DNA of 64,000 bases from Kitagawia praeruptora. Taxonomy: Eukaryota; Streptophyta; Magnoliopsida; Apiales; Apiaceae. The translations under genes were made by a program, and so were the position numbers. Under the pieces are notes generated by a model. The model saw only the letters and a program-made list of their open reading frames with translations. It did no database searches and was not told where the DNA came from. This document shows positions 11,901-23,813 of this stretch, in pieces. How positions within the stretch are numbered: position 1 is the first letter of the stretch; each line of letters begins with the position of its first letter. The DNA is taken from contig CM075346.1 in assembly GCA_037693485.1 (NCBI GenBank), positions 48,716,001 to 48,780,000 on the forward strand, written 5' to 3'.

Positions 11901-12973
11901 TAAATTCTATTATTTCGTTTCAAGGTATCTTGTTTAAGGAATGATTAGTCTCTACGTGACTAATATCCTCATATTCAGTGATAGTCTGAACTGATCAACA
12001 TCGCTTTCATCTTCATTAGAGTGCAACTCAACCTGCAGCTACTCCATTTGATTAATGCGAGTAATGTGCATTAACCTCATGAATATATCCACATTGTGAA
12101 CAAACATCACCTAGTGGTTATTCAGTATCAAAGTCATTCCTTACCCTCTTAATTTCGTATTAAGTTGGTTATCTATCTTGAGCTTATAGAGCGCTAATTT
12201 CTCTATTTTTCTTCATTTTTACTCTTTAACGAGTACACATAATCAATGTATTACTCTAAAGTAATTACACAACTTGTTATCACCTCTCACTAGAGTAGGT
12301 TTCAAACGACCATGATCCCATCATAAAAATTGATTCCCATTTTTTCCTTGAATTAAATACTTCAAATCAACATTCATCAATGGTTTGATTTCCAGGTTGT
12401 CGGAGAAGACACAATGGTCTCACTTAATACCCAACTTCCTTACAGGCATGGCCCGTTGTTGACAAAATCTCCCCATATTGAAATCATTGAAAATTCGTAT
12501 TTAATTCCGTGTTTCATAAACACAGAAATCTCATAATCGTTTTGTTTAATTATAAAATCTCGAGTCGTTACGCATTTTATCTTGTTTTTATTAAAACCTC
12601 TCAGGTATTAATATCATGTTCAAAGAACTTTCTTGTTCTTCTCACTGAAAAATTCAACCATTGAATTTCTCTTAAATTTCAATTTAATTCATAAAAGAAC
12701 CTAATTTTCTGGCTCACCAACTAGTATAACCAGTATAACCAAAAGAGGTCCGAGGAAGAACATAAGCTTCCAATAAACCCATATTCAGTGATCCTTGATC
12801 AACTGATGTATTAGGGTCACCATCGTTCTGGATTTCTCCAAATTTCAGCATTCAGGGCTGATCGCAGTGTCGTATTATGTATCACATGGATCACCATAAT
12901 AGGCTCGTGTCACTGCCGCAGCAAACCGACACCAATAAGAGAATATATAATTTAACCAGAGGAACGAATCCAA
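8902..12973 (-). other. 4-kb non-coding interior of the gag-only Copia, rich in tandem modules
   Basis: No pol domain is visible on either strand. Local tandem repeats occur: about 78 bp x 2 at 10400-10555 (AGATGATCATCTTGTCATTA), three roughly 60-bp modules at 10681-10826 (ATTACCAA...AGTGTCC), and about 83 bp x 2 at 11756-11930 (CAAGATACCCCCACATTTTA). It takes the place that pol occupies in an autonomous Copia. Confidence 0.6.
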
Positions 12974-13949
12974 CTAGAAAATTATAAATCTCGTGTCGAC
13001 CCTCATCCTGTACTTAATAAGTAACAAGCCTGTTAGGTTTTTAAACATCTCGAAACATCCGACCAAGATTGATATTTCAAAAGAAATTTTCTTGCGCTTG
13101 TACTTAAGATAGTTCTTGAAATCTTTCCATCCAGGTAGCAGCTTTTCAATTACAACAACAACTTGGAAAGACTCACTTATGATCATCCATTCAGCATGAA
13201 TATCATGGATGATCGCTTACAGTTCTTGCACATGACTTACCACAGTCTTAGAATCTGCCATCTTATAATCAAAAAAGCGGCCAACAATCCACTTGTTAGC
13301 CCCAACATCCTCGGTTTTGTACTTATGGTCAAGTGATTCCCATAAGACCTTAGCTGTAGGCTTCGTACTGTACACATTATATAACGAGTCAGCCAAACCA
13401 TTCAGCATGTAATTCTGACAGATATAATCGGCATGCTTCCAAGCATCAACAACATAAACTGTTTGTGTGTTACTCTCAGCAGTGAGCAACGGTGGATCCT
13501 CTTTAAGGTAGCGATCCAGAACAACATCTTTTGTTGCCAATGTTTGAAATTTGTTCCATTGAACTTCTCAGATTTCTCAGCATCTCAGCATGTGCAACAG
13601 GCACAACATGAACAACATGCACAACATGTGCACTAGGCACCACATGCATAACAGACGTCTGTACTACCGATGTTTACACACCAGTAGGCATCGTATGTTC
13701 GTTCGTATGAACGAAACCTATCATAATATATCCAATCGGAACATTAATATGTTCAATGACAGTATGTCCCAAAGGCACATGTCCCGTAGGCACATGTCCA
13801 ACCGGCGTCGCACTCACATCAGATGTTATAATCTGTGCGTTAGAGTTTGGCGGCGGCTGGTGATCCCCATCAGATGTTACAATCTGTGCGTTGGGATCAA
13901 CCATCATGTTCGTGTTGTTCATAGTTTGATTCTCCATTAAATCTGTCAC
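12974..13949 (-). pseudogene. Copia gag, frameshifted and nonsense-mutated
   Basis: The minus-strand frames line up with a Copia gag. A Pro/His-rich N-terminal region (13949-13674) is followed, in other frames, by the gag start around 13571 (NGTNFKHWQQKM). The main conserved block is 13540-13217 (DAWKHADYICQNYMLNGL, then VLWESLDHKYKTED and IVGRFFDYKM). The frame shifts between the second and third parts near 13520. An in-frame TAA at 13217-13219 interrupts the protein, and the frame continues to 12974 with WKDFKNYLKYKRK. No zinc knuckle is seen. It cannot make a full Gag. Confidence 0.75.
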
Positions 13950-14010
13950 TCAAACAATCAAGCAACTACGTAAGTACATATCACAGATATATAATAATAC
14001 GCTTTAAGAT

Positions 14011-14602
14011 TGTTAGACAATCTGTAATAAATACAAATAGTATAATATTTGTGCTTGTGTGAGTAACAGTTATGTGTATAATTAAAATAGACAAAAAGGA
14101 GACAAGGAACGAAAAACCCGAGTCCAGTGCGTGACTGTCTCCTTAAAGCGTATTAGCCCCCACCGTATGTGCGAGCAAAACGCCTCCCAGGATAAAACAG
14201 ATTGCAGTAAGGCTACAGATGAGAGTCACTCTCAGCGAGCTTGAGACGAGCAAGATCTATCACCAGAGGAAGAGAAGAGGCTGTATAAAACAGAAGGATG
14301 TGTGTTTTCGAGTGAATAATCCTAAGGCTCTATATGAGTATTTATAGGATAGGAAAACTTGTGCGCTACACAATTGCCTTAATTAATTAGCCGCGCTAAT
14401 CAATTAAATCGGTGGCAATTTCCTTAACACAATTGCCTTAATTAATTAGTCACGCTAATCAATTAAATCGGTGGCAATTTCCTTAATTAATTAACCTCGT
14501 TAATTAATTATGTTAAGGAGGTGGCAAAAAATTCATAGTAAAAACGGAATTGATTTTACCGAATCAATGAATTCAAATTATAATCGAATCCATATTCCAA
14601 CA
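14011..14602 (-). repeat. 5' LTR of the gag-only Copia element
   Basis: This is the upstream LTR for the minus-strand element. It begins (minus strand) at 14602 and ends at 14011, next to the gag side. The usual TGGTATCAGAGC primer site is not seen next to it, so priming may use another tRNA region. Confidence 0.9.
14335..14347 (-). promoter_or_regulatory. TATA box in the Copia LTR
   Basis: Minus strand reads CCTATAAATACTC, a good TATA box within the LTR that would start transcription of this element. The same box is in the other LTR at 8635-8647. Confidence 0.5.
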
Positions 14603-15189
14603 ACAAGTTCCTGCAGACAGGTTCCTGAGAGACAGCTTCCCATATGGGAGCAGATTTATGCCAGCAGATTTGTAGTATGATTAAGCCTCATATTCATTAG
14701 GAGCAAGTTATGAACATCAACTCCTTATTGGAATGTATTCCTTGGATGCAGATGATCCTTGAATACTTCTAATAGAAGTAGAACTAGTAAAGACACTCAT
14801 AGCCGAACTAGAACTTGAGTTCTACTCGACTTAGATCGCCTATTCGTGGCTGAATCTGGAGAAAAGGAGGTCCCCACGAATTAGGAACCTAGAATATTGC
14901 TACCTAACCAGACTTCTAGTCTAAAAAGAACTACGTGAACTTGATCCTTATATATACAAGGGTACGTAGGCAACTTGAGAACATGTTTTATAAGCCTCGC
15001 AATACACCTACGAGATTCTTGAGAACACACGACACAAGCCTCAAGGGAACTCGCGAGATTCTTGTAAACGCTCTCGAGCTCAGTTCAACCCCCACAAAAA
15101 ACCTCCATTCTCCATAGATTAGTTGATCGTTAGCCTTTACAACTCACCATAAACCTCTCAAAAATTGTTACGAAATCCACTCATCAATA
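14603..15189 (+). repeat. Left LTR of the Tat-like element, second part
   Basis: It resumes after the Copia insertion and matches 25010-25605 of the right LTR closely. It ends at ACTCATCAATA, and the primer-binding site follows. The joined left LTR is only about 0.8 kb, against 1.79 kb for the right one, because a block of about 1 kb is missing near 8134-8144. Confidence 0.82.
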
Positions 15190-15190
15190 T

Positions 15191-15208
15191 TGGCGCTAGA
15201 AGGAGGGG
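15191..15208 (+). other. Primer-binding site of the Tat-like element
   Basis: TGGCGCTAGAAGGAGGGG directly follows the left LTR and has the TGGCGC start usual for Tat/Athila-group elements. The priming tRNA cannot be named safely by eye. Confidence 0.6.
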
Positions 15209-16242
15209 AGAGTTATCATCTTAAGAGTGGAAAGATGGCAGGCAGTTCCGATAGCAAAGCAACACAGTCTGTAGAGAAGGAATCCCAAGGAGAAGATCAA
15301 ACCCTGAAAGCAAAGAAGATTACTCCTGCTGACGTCCTAGAGCATTTAAAGTCGATTAAAGAGAGACTCACAACCCTTGAACATACAACACAAAAGAAGA
15401 AGAAGAAGTCAAGGTTGACATCAAGAAAGAAGTGTAAGAATGCTAATAGTTCTTCAAAGAAGTTGGACGATTGACGAAGAAGAACGTGAAGAAAAGGTTG
15501 AGGAAGAGATCGGAGAGCCGAAAAAAGATGATGAAAAAGAAAGAGATGGTGAACCACAAGATAAACAACCTCATGTTAAGAAGACTCGATCACAGATCAT
15601 GGTAGGGCTTAACAATAAGAAGAAAGCCAAGGAACCTTCCATCGAGATAATTAAAGATGATTCAAGTTCAGACGAGATCGTGAATGATTCGAGCATAGCA
15701 GATTCACAGGAAGTCGATGATACAGATAAGGAAGCAAAGGACGGTAGAGCTGATGATTTGAATGCTGAAGACCTCAAGAAGATTCTAGTTAAACTCAACG
15801 AAGAAAAGCAGTCAACAACAGGTGCAATAACCTCATCTCCATTCACTAAGAAGGTTAGAAAATCCCCGTTACCTAAATCCTATCGTATGTCAAACGAGTT
15901 TAAATTTGATGGCACTACGGATCCTGTGGAGTATCTGGGTCGTTTCAATGTCGCGATGGAAGTTTATCAAGTTAAGGAGCCAACAAGGTGTTGATTACTG
16001 GTTGCAACCCTTAATAGTGGAGCTCATCAGTGGTTCAAGAGGTTACCATCAGATTCTATAGATTCCGGGGAGAATATGGGGAAGCTCTTAGTTGCTCAGT
16101 TTAGAGCTTTCGTGGCCTTTGCACCCCCAACCAATACCTTGGCCAACATCAAGCAGATAGCAGATGAGACCTTGATAGAGTACCTCAAACGTTTCAATGA
16201 AGAGGTTCCCAGAGTTAAGAAAGCTCCTGACGAGGTCATTAT

Positions 16243-17202
16243 TGTAAGATACCAGATTATTTTAGGATTTATTATTGTTATTATTTTATTATTATGTTAA
16301 TTAGTATTTAAATGATGGAATTGGATTTGAGAATATCGTTGCGGAATTCAAAGATATTTAGTATTGAGTTTATATGAGTATATATTGAGTTATGTATGCC
16401 AATGTGTGCTCCAGTATTTTATTGGTATTTTTAGTGATTAAAAAAATATTTTAATCAAGTATTATTGATCTTCAAAAATCTTTATTTAATTATCGGAGGG
16501 CTTAAAAATCATGAAATCTTTTGTAAAATTATCTTTATATATTTATTGAGTTTTTAAAATTTTTGGGTGGATTAATTTGGGTGGTGATTATTTTAAAATG
16601 ATTTTTAAGAGTTTTATTGTATTTAAAGGATCAAAACTTTAAAAATTCATATTTAATTCAATTTTGATCCGAAAAATATTTTAAAAATATGTGTGTGCTC
16701 TTAATTTTATATTCTTTATTTTAAAAATGAAAAGTTTAATTTTCCCAAAATTCCATTTAATTTCGATTTATAAAAGATGTGTATTAGTTTTTACAAGAAT
16801 GAGTAGTATTTTATTTGGGCCCGGAATAAGTTGTAGTGAGATATAAGATTTGGGCTAAGCCCAATATCACAAAGACACAGCCGACAGAGAGAAGCATCGG
16901 GGAGAGAGAAAATCAAATTAGGGTTTATAAGAGAATTGGGGGAAAATTGAATTGGGGGTGATTGATTAAAATCAAATGGTGTGTGTATATATATATATAT
17001 ATGTATATTCGTGTGTGTATATGTGTTAGAGGTGTGTGTGCAGTGAAGTAAAAAGGGGGGGTCGAGTTTGTGCTACAGCGGGTAGGAGGAGGCCGCGCGG
17101 GGGATGGTCGGCGGCAAGGGCGGCGCAGCCGCGGCCGGTAGGGGTCAGGCGCGCGCATGCAGCAGTGGAGGAAAGAGGGGGAGAGATCAGCGGGGAGGAA
17201 GA

Positions 17203-17282
<80 letters not shown>

Positions 17283-20200
17283 TAAGAGAGAGAAGGAGAA
17301 GACAGCGGTGGTGGTTCCGTGGCGGCTCACCGGAAATTAAATTTGGTATACATACATTTATGTATTGTGTTTAAATGTAATTATTTAATTATTGAAATTT
17401 AATTAGATGTAAATTGCTATATATTGTTTAATTGTGGTAATTTAATTAGTGTAAATTTCGATATATGGTTTAATTGATGTAATTAATTTAGAGGTGAATT
17501 GCGAAATCATAGTGGTAATTAAATTAGAATTAATTGTGAGATTAATGTGGTAGTTTTGTGTGGTTAGATTAAATTCCGAGATTTAATTCGGAAGGTATGT
17601 TGGTAATTATAATTTCTGAGATTTATTGTAGGCCCGATTAAATGGGCGGGTTAGTGATTGTTAAATGTTAAGTGCTAATTGCTAATTGTTAGTTTCCAAT
17701 TGAAATTGTTAATTGCTAAGTGCTAAGTGCTAATTATTGTTGTGTTGTAAGGTGTCGATACAAGGGTTGGTTAAATTGTAAAGGTCTATGTGCTAAATGG
17801 TATAAATTGGGTCATAGTATATGTTGGAAGTATAAATGTCAACTACATGGTGTTGACTTACATGTGGATAAACTTAGTTTACTTTCTTTAAATGTTGAGG
17901 TGCCGCATGTCTTGGCGGATACTGTTCCTTATGTGCTAGGTGCCGCATGTCTGGGCGGGTACTTTCTGTACTTGTTTACTTTTATGTTGCTGCAAGTTGA
18001 GGCAGCTTTAATTTTTGTAAAAACAGGGTTGAAATTGTTTTTGATTGATATTGAGGGGCTGTGCCCATAGTCCGATAAACGAATACCTCATGCCGAAATT
18101 TTTTAAAAATCCCTTGCATTTTAATTTATTTAACTTATTTGATTTCAATGGTTTAAATGTATGATTTGGGTGTTAACTGTATATGTGTATATGTGCTAAG
18201 TGATTTATTTCGAGGATTTATGTGCTAAGTGATTTAATTCAAGGATTTATGTGTTTCGGGGATTCAATGCGTTTTTTAGGATTATTTATAAACTTAGTTT
18301 TGTCATAGAATGACACTAGTATTATAATTGTATATGTTAAGTGAAGTTGACTAAATGGGTTGTGTGCATTACGTGGTATTAGAGTAATCAACCATAGGGA
18401 GGACACCGATAGTTGACTTTATGTGACTTAGTGGTGTCTACTCGAGATACGAGGGGGGACTGACACGTACTCGTAACGGTTCAGTACCATTAGGGTGTGA
18501 TCGAGTGGAGCAACGTGTATCAAAAAGGAAGGATCGAGGCGTCATGTAAAGTTTATGGAACTGCTTGGGCGAAACGCCAAGGATTTATTCGCGGTGTTCC
18601 GTTTGGTGCTAAGGACCAGAGGCAAGTTTATTTATACATACTCTATCGTTCAGAGTATATTTATTTTGAAATATATGAAATGTGTGAAATAAGACTTCAG
18701 TCCATATTTACAAGATTTCTTCTATCTTTATCTTTATAAATTGTTTACTTTTAAGTAAATGGTTTGACGGGTAATATATGTGATATGGAGAGAGTGATAT
18801 ACTATAAGGAGTAAAGTGATATGGGAAGGAATGGTATCAGTTGTTATTATGGTTATTTTTATGATATTATGGTATCAGTTGTTATCTAAAGTTATTTTAT
18901 AATATTATAGTTATGTGTAAATTGAGGATATTTGAGTTCTAAACTCTTTCAGACGTTATTAATAAATATTTTGTTATATAAGGGGACAAGGGTTGATGTT
19001 TACAGATTTTCTTAAAAGGGATTTCCATGTAAAGTATTTTAGTTGGTGTAATTTAAATGTATGGATATATGAATGGAAAAGTGGAAGGAGTTATCTTGGA
19101 ATGTATATTTTCGAAAACCCGGACAAAGTTTTTAGAAAGGATTTCGCAATAATTAACCTAATGGCAACATCACCAATAAACTAGTGTTTTTTTAATTATT
19201 AGATACCTCTTGAAGCATCTACTAATTAAATAAACCTTATTCGTCTAATTAAATTTAATTAATTAGATGAATATTATTTTTAAAATGTTTTCTTAAAATC
19301 GCTTTGTTGCGGAATAATAATAAAGATATTTCGATGGTTATAAATAAGACATTTTTGGTTAAAAATATCTGGAATGATATCGATAATTGTTATTTTAAGG
19401 GTTATTTAATTTAATGAATATTAATTATAATATTCATTTAAAAAGGGATTATTGAATAGTTATTCTTTAGATATTTTTAAGTGTTTAAGGATGATTAAAT
19501 ATTGTTAATATGTTATTTCAAGGAATTTCATAATGAAATGAATGTATGTCTTGAATTGATACACTGATGATATACCTGTATAAATGTTTTCAAATGGTTA
19601 TAATACGAATATGGAAATGTGAAATGGAGATGACATATGTGAATGAAAGTGGGAATGGAAATGGAAATTGAAATGGAAAAATGTGGAATGGTATTTGTAT
19701 AAATGGAATAATGATTGACAAAGGGGAATTGCAAAAGTAAGCGTAAGAGGCTGTGTGGTAGTGGCACAGTCCAGCATCCAATATTTATTCCGGCCCAAGA
19801 GTGCCGAGGGAGGATGTAGTGGTGGACCTTCCTCCTGGGGGATGGTGGAGAACCTACCTCCGTCTACCGGTAGTAAAAGGGACGGGTACGGAGGGCGACT
19901 GATCATCGTCCTTACGTATTCGGCAACAGTGGAAATCCCCAACGTTTTCTTTAAAAGAAAGAATTGATAATGGTTTTCAGAGTTGTGTACTGAAAAGGAA
20001 AATGGTATGAAATGATGGAATTGTTTTACAGTAAGAAGAGAAACTGATTTTATATTACTTTTATATACAATTGATGTATTATATACAATTGTTGTATAAA
20101 AGGAAATGGAAAGATTATATTGAGAGCTTGATTTTAAATGTTATATTACCTTTAGGTATTATACTAAAATGATGTATTGATTATTATCTTGTTATAGAAG

Positions 20201-20912
20201 AGAACTTATGTTATATTATCAATAAGTAAGTGATTTCATATTGAATAACCAGCAAGTTTATGTTGGTGTATTACTGCACAAACAAGATGTGGCTATTTAA
20301 TTACTTTGTAACGACACCTTTTATATTATATTGGTACAGTGTTCAGTTGATATTATTTTCAAACATTATACTTTCCCTATAGAATTTCGTGGTTATAAAT
20401 GTTTCAAGAATGATATTAAGTATCGGTTGAATGTTGGAAACCATACACCTGATGGGATATTTTGTTAAACTATAGTAATAACTTGCTGAGCAATTCTTTC
20501 GCACATACTTGCTTGTTTTCAAATATTAACTTTTCAGTGGAAGGTAGCCGGACGAGGTTATCTGCATGGCTTAGATGAAGCGGGCAGCGTGCCCTTATGA
20601 AGACGATATGATCTAGAAAGTTTATATCTGGAGTAAGTTATATGTAAGTATATTGATGTGTAATATATATTTTACTTTGCGCAAAATAGTATTAGTTGCT
20701 GGTGTACTTCTCAACGAAGTTATACTAGTAGTAAGGAGTTGATTATTGTTTCTAGCCCTATAACCTAAAAGATTCTTGGTGATTGGGGTCTCAAATGTTG
20801 TAACTTAATTATTAATGACTACAGATGGTTTAATGTGGTTAAGCAGGTGATTTGTTAATAAGGATTTCCGCGTGACGACCAAATCCCTGACCCCGAATTT
20901 GGGGGCGTTACA
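16243..20912 (+). mobile_element. Solo LTR of Tekay (Del) type, 4.67 kb
   Basis: Begins TGTAAGATACCAG and ends CCCCGAATTTGGGGGCGTTA plus CA. It is flanked by a 5-bp duplication, ATTAT (16238-16242 and 20913-20917). The end closely resembles that of the Tekay-like LTR at 58586-58626. No coding domain is inside, so it is a solo LTR left by recombination between the two LTRs of a full element. It holds a GC-rich stretch with a GA microsatellite, and a 41-bp duplication near 17898-17965 (AGGTGCCGCATGTC). Such long LTRs are known in this lineage. Confidence 0.85.
17204..17293 (+). repeat. (GA)n microsatellite
   Basis: About 45 GA units with one interruption (ATAG), inside the solo LTR. The open frames over it encode only Arg-Glu runs and are not genes. 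Confidence 0.95.
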
Positions 20913-21416
20913 ATTATGATCTTCCTGATTGCTGGAATTAGAGCTGGTTCAAACTTCTGGAAGGAGTTACAAGTACGTGAACCTGGTACACTAGCCGAGT
21001 TCTACCAACAATATGAACTATATAAATGTGTGGAGGAATCCTTGTTGAAGCTTAGAGAAACAGAAGATCTTGGAGATCAAGCTAGTCATAAAGGAAGCAA
21101 GCGGGAGAGGTCTCCAAGCCCGCAAGCATATGTTATTGGGGATCGAGCTTCCTCCAAAAGAAGTAAAGCAAATTTAAAGACAAAGTGCTACAATTATACC
21201 TCTTTGGTCGCTCTAGTGGACCGCATCTTCGCGGTTTATGGGAAAGAAGGAATATTTATGAAGCCTGCACCTTTACCTGTAGGAGCAAGGAAGGATCTGA
21301 AGAAATATTGTGACTTTCATGAGGATAATTGCTATGATACTTCCGAATGTAGAGCACTGAAAGACAAAATTGAGGAATTGATTAAAGTCAGGAAGCTCAC
21401 GGAATGGATAGCTTGA

Positions 21417-22429
21417 GGTGACCAAATTGAAAGTTTGAGAGTTTTCTTAAAGTAGAGTTGAGAGACCTTTATTTATATATGTATTTCCTTAGAACTGGGG
21501 GGGGTAGTGCATGTATACCTCCCTAACAAGAAAACCTTTTTCTTTCGAGTAGTTTTTAACAAAATTATGAGTAGTTCTATTCCTTGTATTACGCCATACA
21601 TGAGCTTATATTTATCTTGTAAAACAAGGAACGTAATTCAGAGAGCTGCTAGAAATATCTCACAAGTAATCTCTTTAAGTATCTCTTGTTTTTATAATGA
21701 GTTAGCTCGCGTAAGCTTAGAGGTGCTGTATTGGGATATTTGTATTAGAAATAGAGATTCATTCTCATCGTGTTTCGTAAGAGGTTAAAGAAGAAAAGAG
21801 AAGACATGTTAAAGCTACAAGCAGGAATGATGTGAAGAAATTATAGTATCTATTCGAGCGTTAAGGAAAATTCGACATAGTTGAAGATTTTGATGAAGAG
21901 TAGCTATAAGAATCTGATATGAGCATCTTGAAGAAAACACACAGTACTCAACTTCATGGATGAATATTCAACGACTTATTAGAGATTATCAAAGAATTGT
22001 GAAGCTTCCTGGAGTTAGTTCTTCATCAAAGACAAGCTTCCCTGAAGAACTGGGGGTAGTATAATTACTATAGGACACGGTAGTTTGAAAATTGAGGATT
22101 TCAAACTTTTGAGAATTCATGTCCAAGAACCTCACCATCAGGTCCAGGAAGCTCACGATTTGGTTCAGGAACCTTACAGATTGATTTGGTCTAGTATCTT
22201 GAAGAGCAGCATGCTTGCATCATGAACACGTCAATGAGTTTTCAAATCTTAATGGAGGCTTCCACTTCACATCTGAAGCTTGAATGTAACAGCTTCCAGG
22301 TTCATTGACATTTGTTAGAAACCAATTGTTGATAGTTTCTGATTAGCAGCTTCCTGCTTGAAGTTTCTAGCCAGCCGATACCTGAATAGAAAAAAGTGTA
22401 ATTACAACAAGAGCTCCATGCCTTTAGAG
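21417..22429 (+). other. Non-coding region after the Tat-like gag
   Basis: This is where pol would be expected. I see no protease, reverse transcriptase, RNase H or integrase motif on either strand, only short unrelated frames. Confidence 0.55.
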
Positions 22430-23095
22430 GATTAATCTAGTGCCCTTCTGGATTCTCTTTGTGCTCCATTCAAGGATTCACTTAGAGCCCAGAAGGATTC
22501 ACTAGATTCCCCAAGAATTTTCATGTATTCACCCAGTACCCTTAGGGATTCACCACGTGCCCGTACGGATTCACTTGGTGCCCCTACCATTTGAAGGGAT
22601 TCACCTTGTGCCCTTACGGATTCACTTGGTGCCCCTAGAATTTGAAATGATTCATCATGTGCCATATAGATTCTCTTTGTTCCCTCTTTAGGATTCACTT
22701 AGAGCCTATAAGGATTCACTTGATGCCACAAAGGAATTCACTTAGTGCCCAACCGGATTCTCTTCGTGCTCTTGTCATGATTCACCTAGAGCCCGAATGG
22801 ATTCACTTCGTGCTCCCTAAAGCCAAAAGGATTCATTTGACGCCCAGTCAAATTCTTTAAGTGCCCTTCTCAGGATTCATTTAAAGATCAACTGGATTCG
22901 TCTTATATGCCCTACCAAGTATTTATTTGATGCCTAGTCGAATTCTTTAAGTGCTTTCTCAGGATTCACTTAAAGCTCAACTGGATTCGTCTTATGCCCT
23001 ACTAAGGATTCACTTAGCGCCCAATTGATTTCTCTAAGTGCCCTTCTCAGGATTCACCTAGAGATCAATTGGATTCGCCTTGTGCCCTCATCAAA
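22430..23095 (+). repeat. Degenerate minisatellite, monomer like GGATTCACTTAGTGCCC
   Basis: About 20 or more variants of a unit of roughly 20-35 bp (GGATTCAC-TT-GTGCCC plus a variable spacer) run head to tail. Similar units recur inside the right LTR at 24390-24750. Arrays of this kind are known in the 3' untranslated region of Tat/Ogre-type elements. Confidence 0.85.
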
Positions 23096-23813
23096 ATCAT
23101 ATATATATGAATACTCTCATTTTTATAAAGCTTGTATATGATTAAAACAGGTACCGTACTACTAATAGGTTCTTGATAAAGCAGCTTTCAGCATCCTTGA
23201 TGATCATCAGAAGCTTCCAGCTTCTGGTTTCCAACCCACAGTTTATAGCTATAGCTTTCAAGTTCAGTGATATTCAGCCGAAATAAGCAGTTTTCACTCA
23301 ACCGCTTCAACAAGCTATAAGAGGTTCACGCGTCATGATGGCTCGGAGGGTAGCTCAATTCCCCTATGTAAGCTTGCATAGAAAAGAGTTTCCATCTTCA
23401 ATAACGGAACTACTTCAATCCAAACTGGCACAATGAAGCCCAGATATGTTCTACTTACATGCCTTTATATCCTTAACTATCATGCACATTTTCTATCAAC
23501 GAGAGCATATATCTGTCATGCTTAGATACATATAGCTTTTAATGCGCATATTGCATAATCCTTAGAAATGAAATTTATGTGAACTTGTACTTAGGATGTT
23601 ATCATGCCCTATAGGTTTACAGTTTACGCAATATATATGCTTAGTTTATGATCTCGAACTTGTTAGTGGTATCAGTCAAGTAGTTAATCGATGTGTCACT
23701 TGAGAAGTTAACAACATATATAATGTAGATAATCATTCATACTTGCATACATGCATCACTTATATGTGAGCTCTTCAGCTCGTATTACTAATCTATTTTT
23801 CTAGTTTTCTTAG
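23096..23813 (+). other. 3' non-coding region of the Tat-like element
   Basis: AT-rich, with no coding region. The expected polypurine tract just before 23814 is not obvious. Confidence 0.45.

Larger units (their letters stand above)
8311..14602 (-). mobile_element. Gag-only Copia retrotransposon (TR-GAG like)
   Basis: Two direct LTRs, 8311-8901 and 14011-14602, differ at only about 15 sites by eye. They are bounded by a 5-bp duplication, ACAAG (8306-8310 and 14603-14607). On the minus strand the LTR begins TGTTGGAATATGG and ends TCTAACA. A polypurine tract (ATGTGGGGGAT) abuts the 3' LTR at 8902-8912. A decayed Copia-type gag lies next to the 5' LTR. The remaining 4 kb has no integrase, reverse transcriptase or RNase H, so the element is non-autonomous. 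It inserted into the left LTR of the Tat-like element and is therefore younger than it. Confidence 0.88.
15235..21416 (+). pseudogene. Tat-type gag split by a solo LTR
   Basis: The first ATG is at 15235. A charged Lys/Glu-rich N-terminus changes frame near 15440-15474 and continues to 15994 (YRMSNEFKFDGTTDPVEYLG, then EVYQVKEPTRC), where an in-frame stop falls. The conserved retrotransposon-gag core continues with AHQWFKRLPSDSI, MGKLLVAQFRAFVAFAPPTN and ADETLIEYLKRFNEEVP. At 16242 it is cut by a 4.67-kb insertion and resumes at 20913 with IFLIAGIRAGSNFWKELQ, ending in a CDFHED(N)CYDTSECRALK block and a stop at 21414-21416. Removing the insertion and one target duplication rejoins the frame. 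Gag would form the virus-like particle; this copy is dead from a frameshift, a stop and the insertion. Confidence 0.8.

Noticed and set aside
13433..13940. Plus-strand His/Met/Asn-rich frames
   Set aside because: They are antisense shadows of the Copia gag N-terminus, which is Pro/His/Val-rich on the minus strand.
17036..17340. Two overlapping frames of about 75 codons with Arg-Glu runs
   Set aside because: They arise from the GA microsatellite inside the solo LTR.
19528..19942. Minus-strand frames rich in Phe/His/Ser
   Set aside because: They lie inside the solo LTR and reflect a GGAAATGGAAATG-type repeat. No domain.
22432..22698. Minus-strand open frame of 88 codons with repeated SVRAQGESL-like units
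   Set aside because: It is the translation of the minisatellite GGATTCACTTAGTGCCC, and its repeats follow the DNA period. No independent coding evidence.
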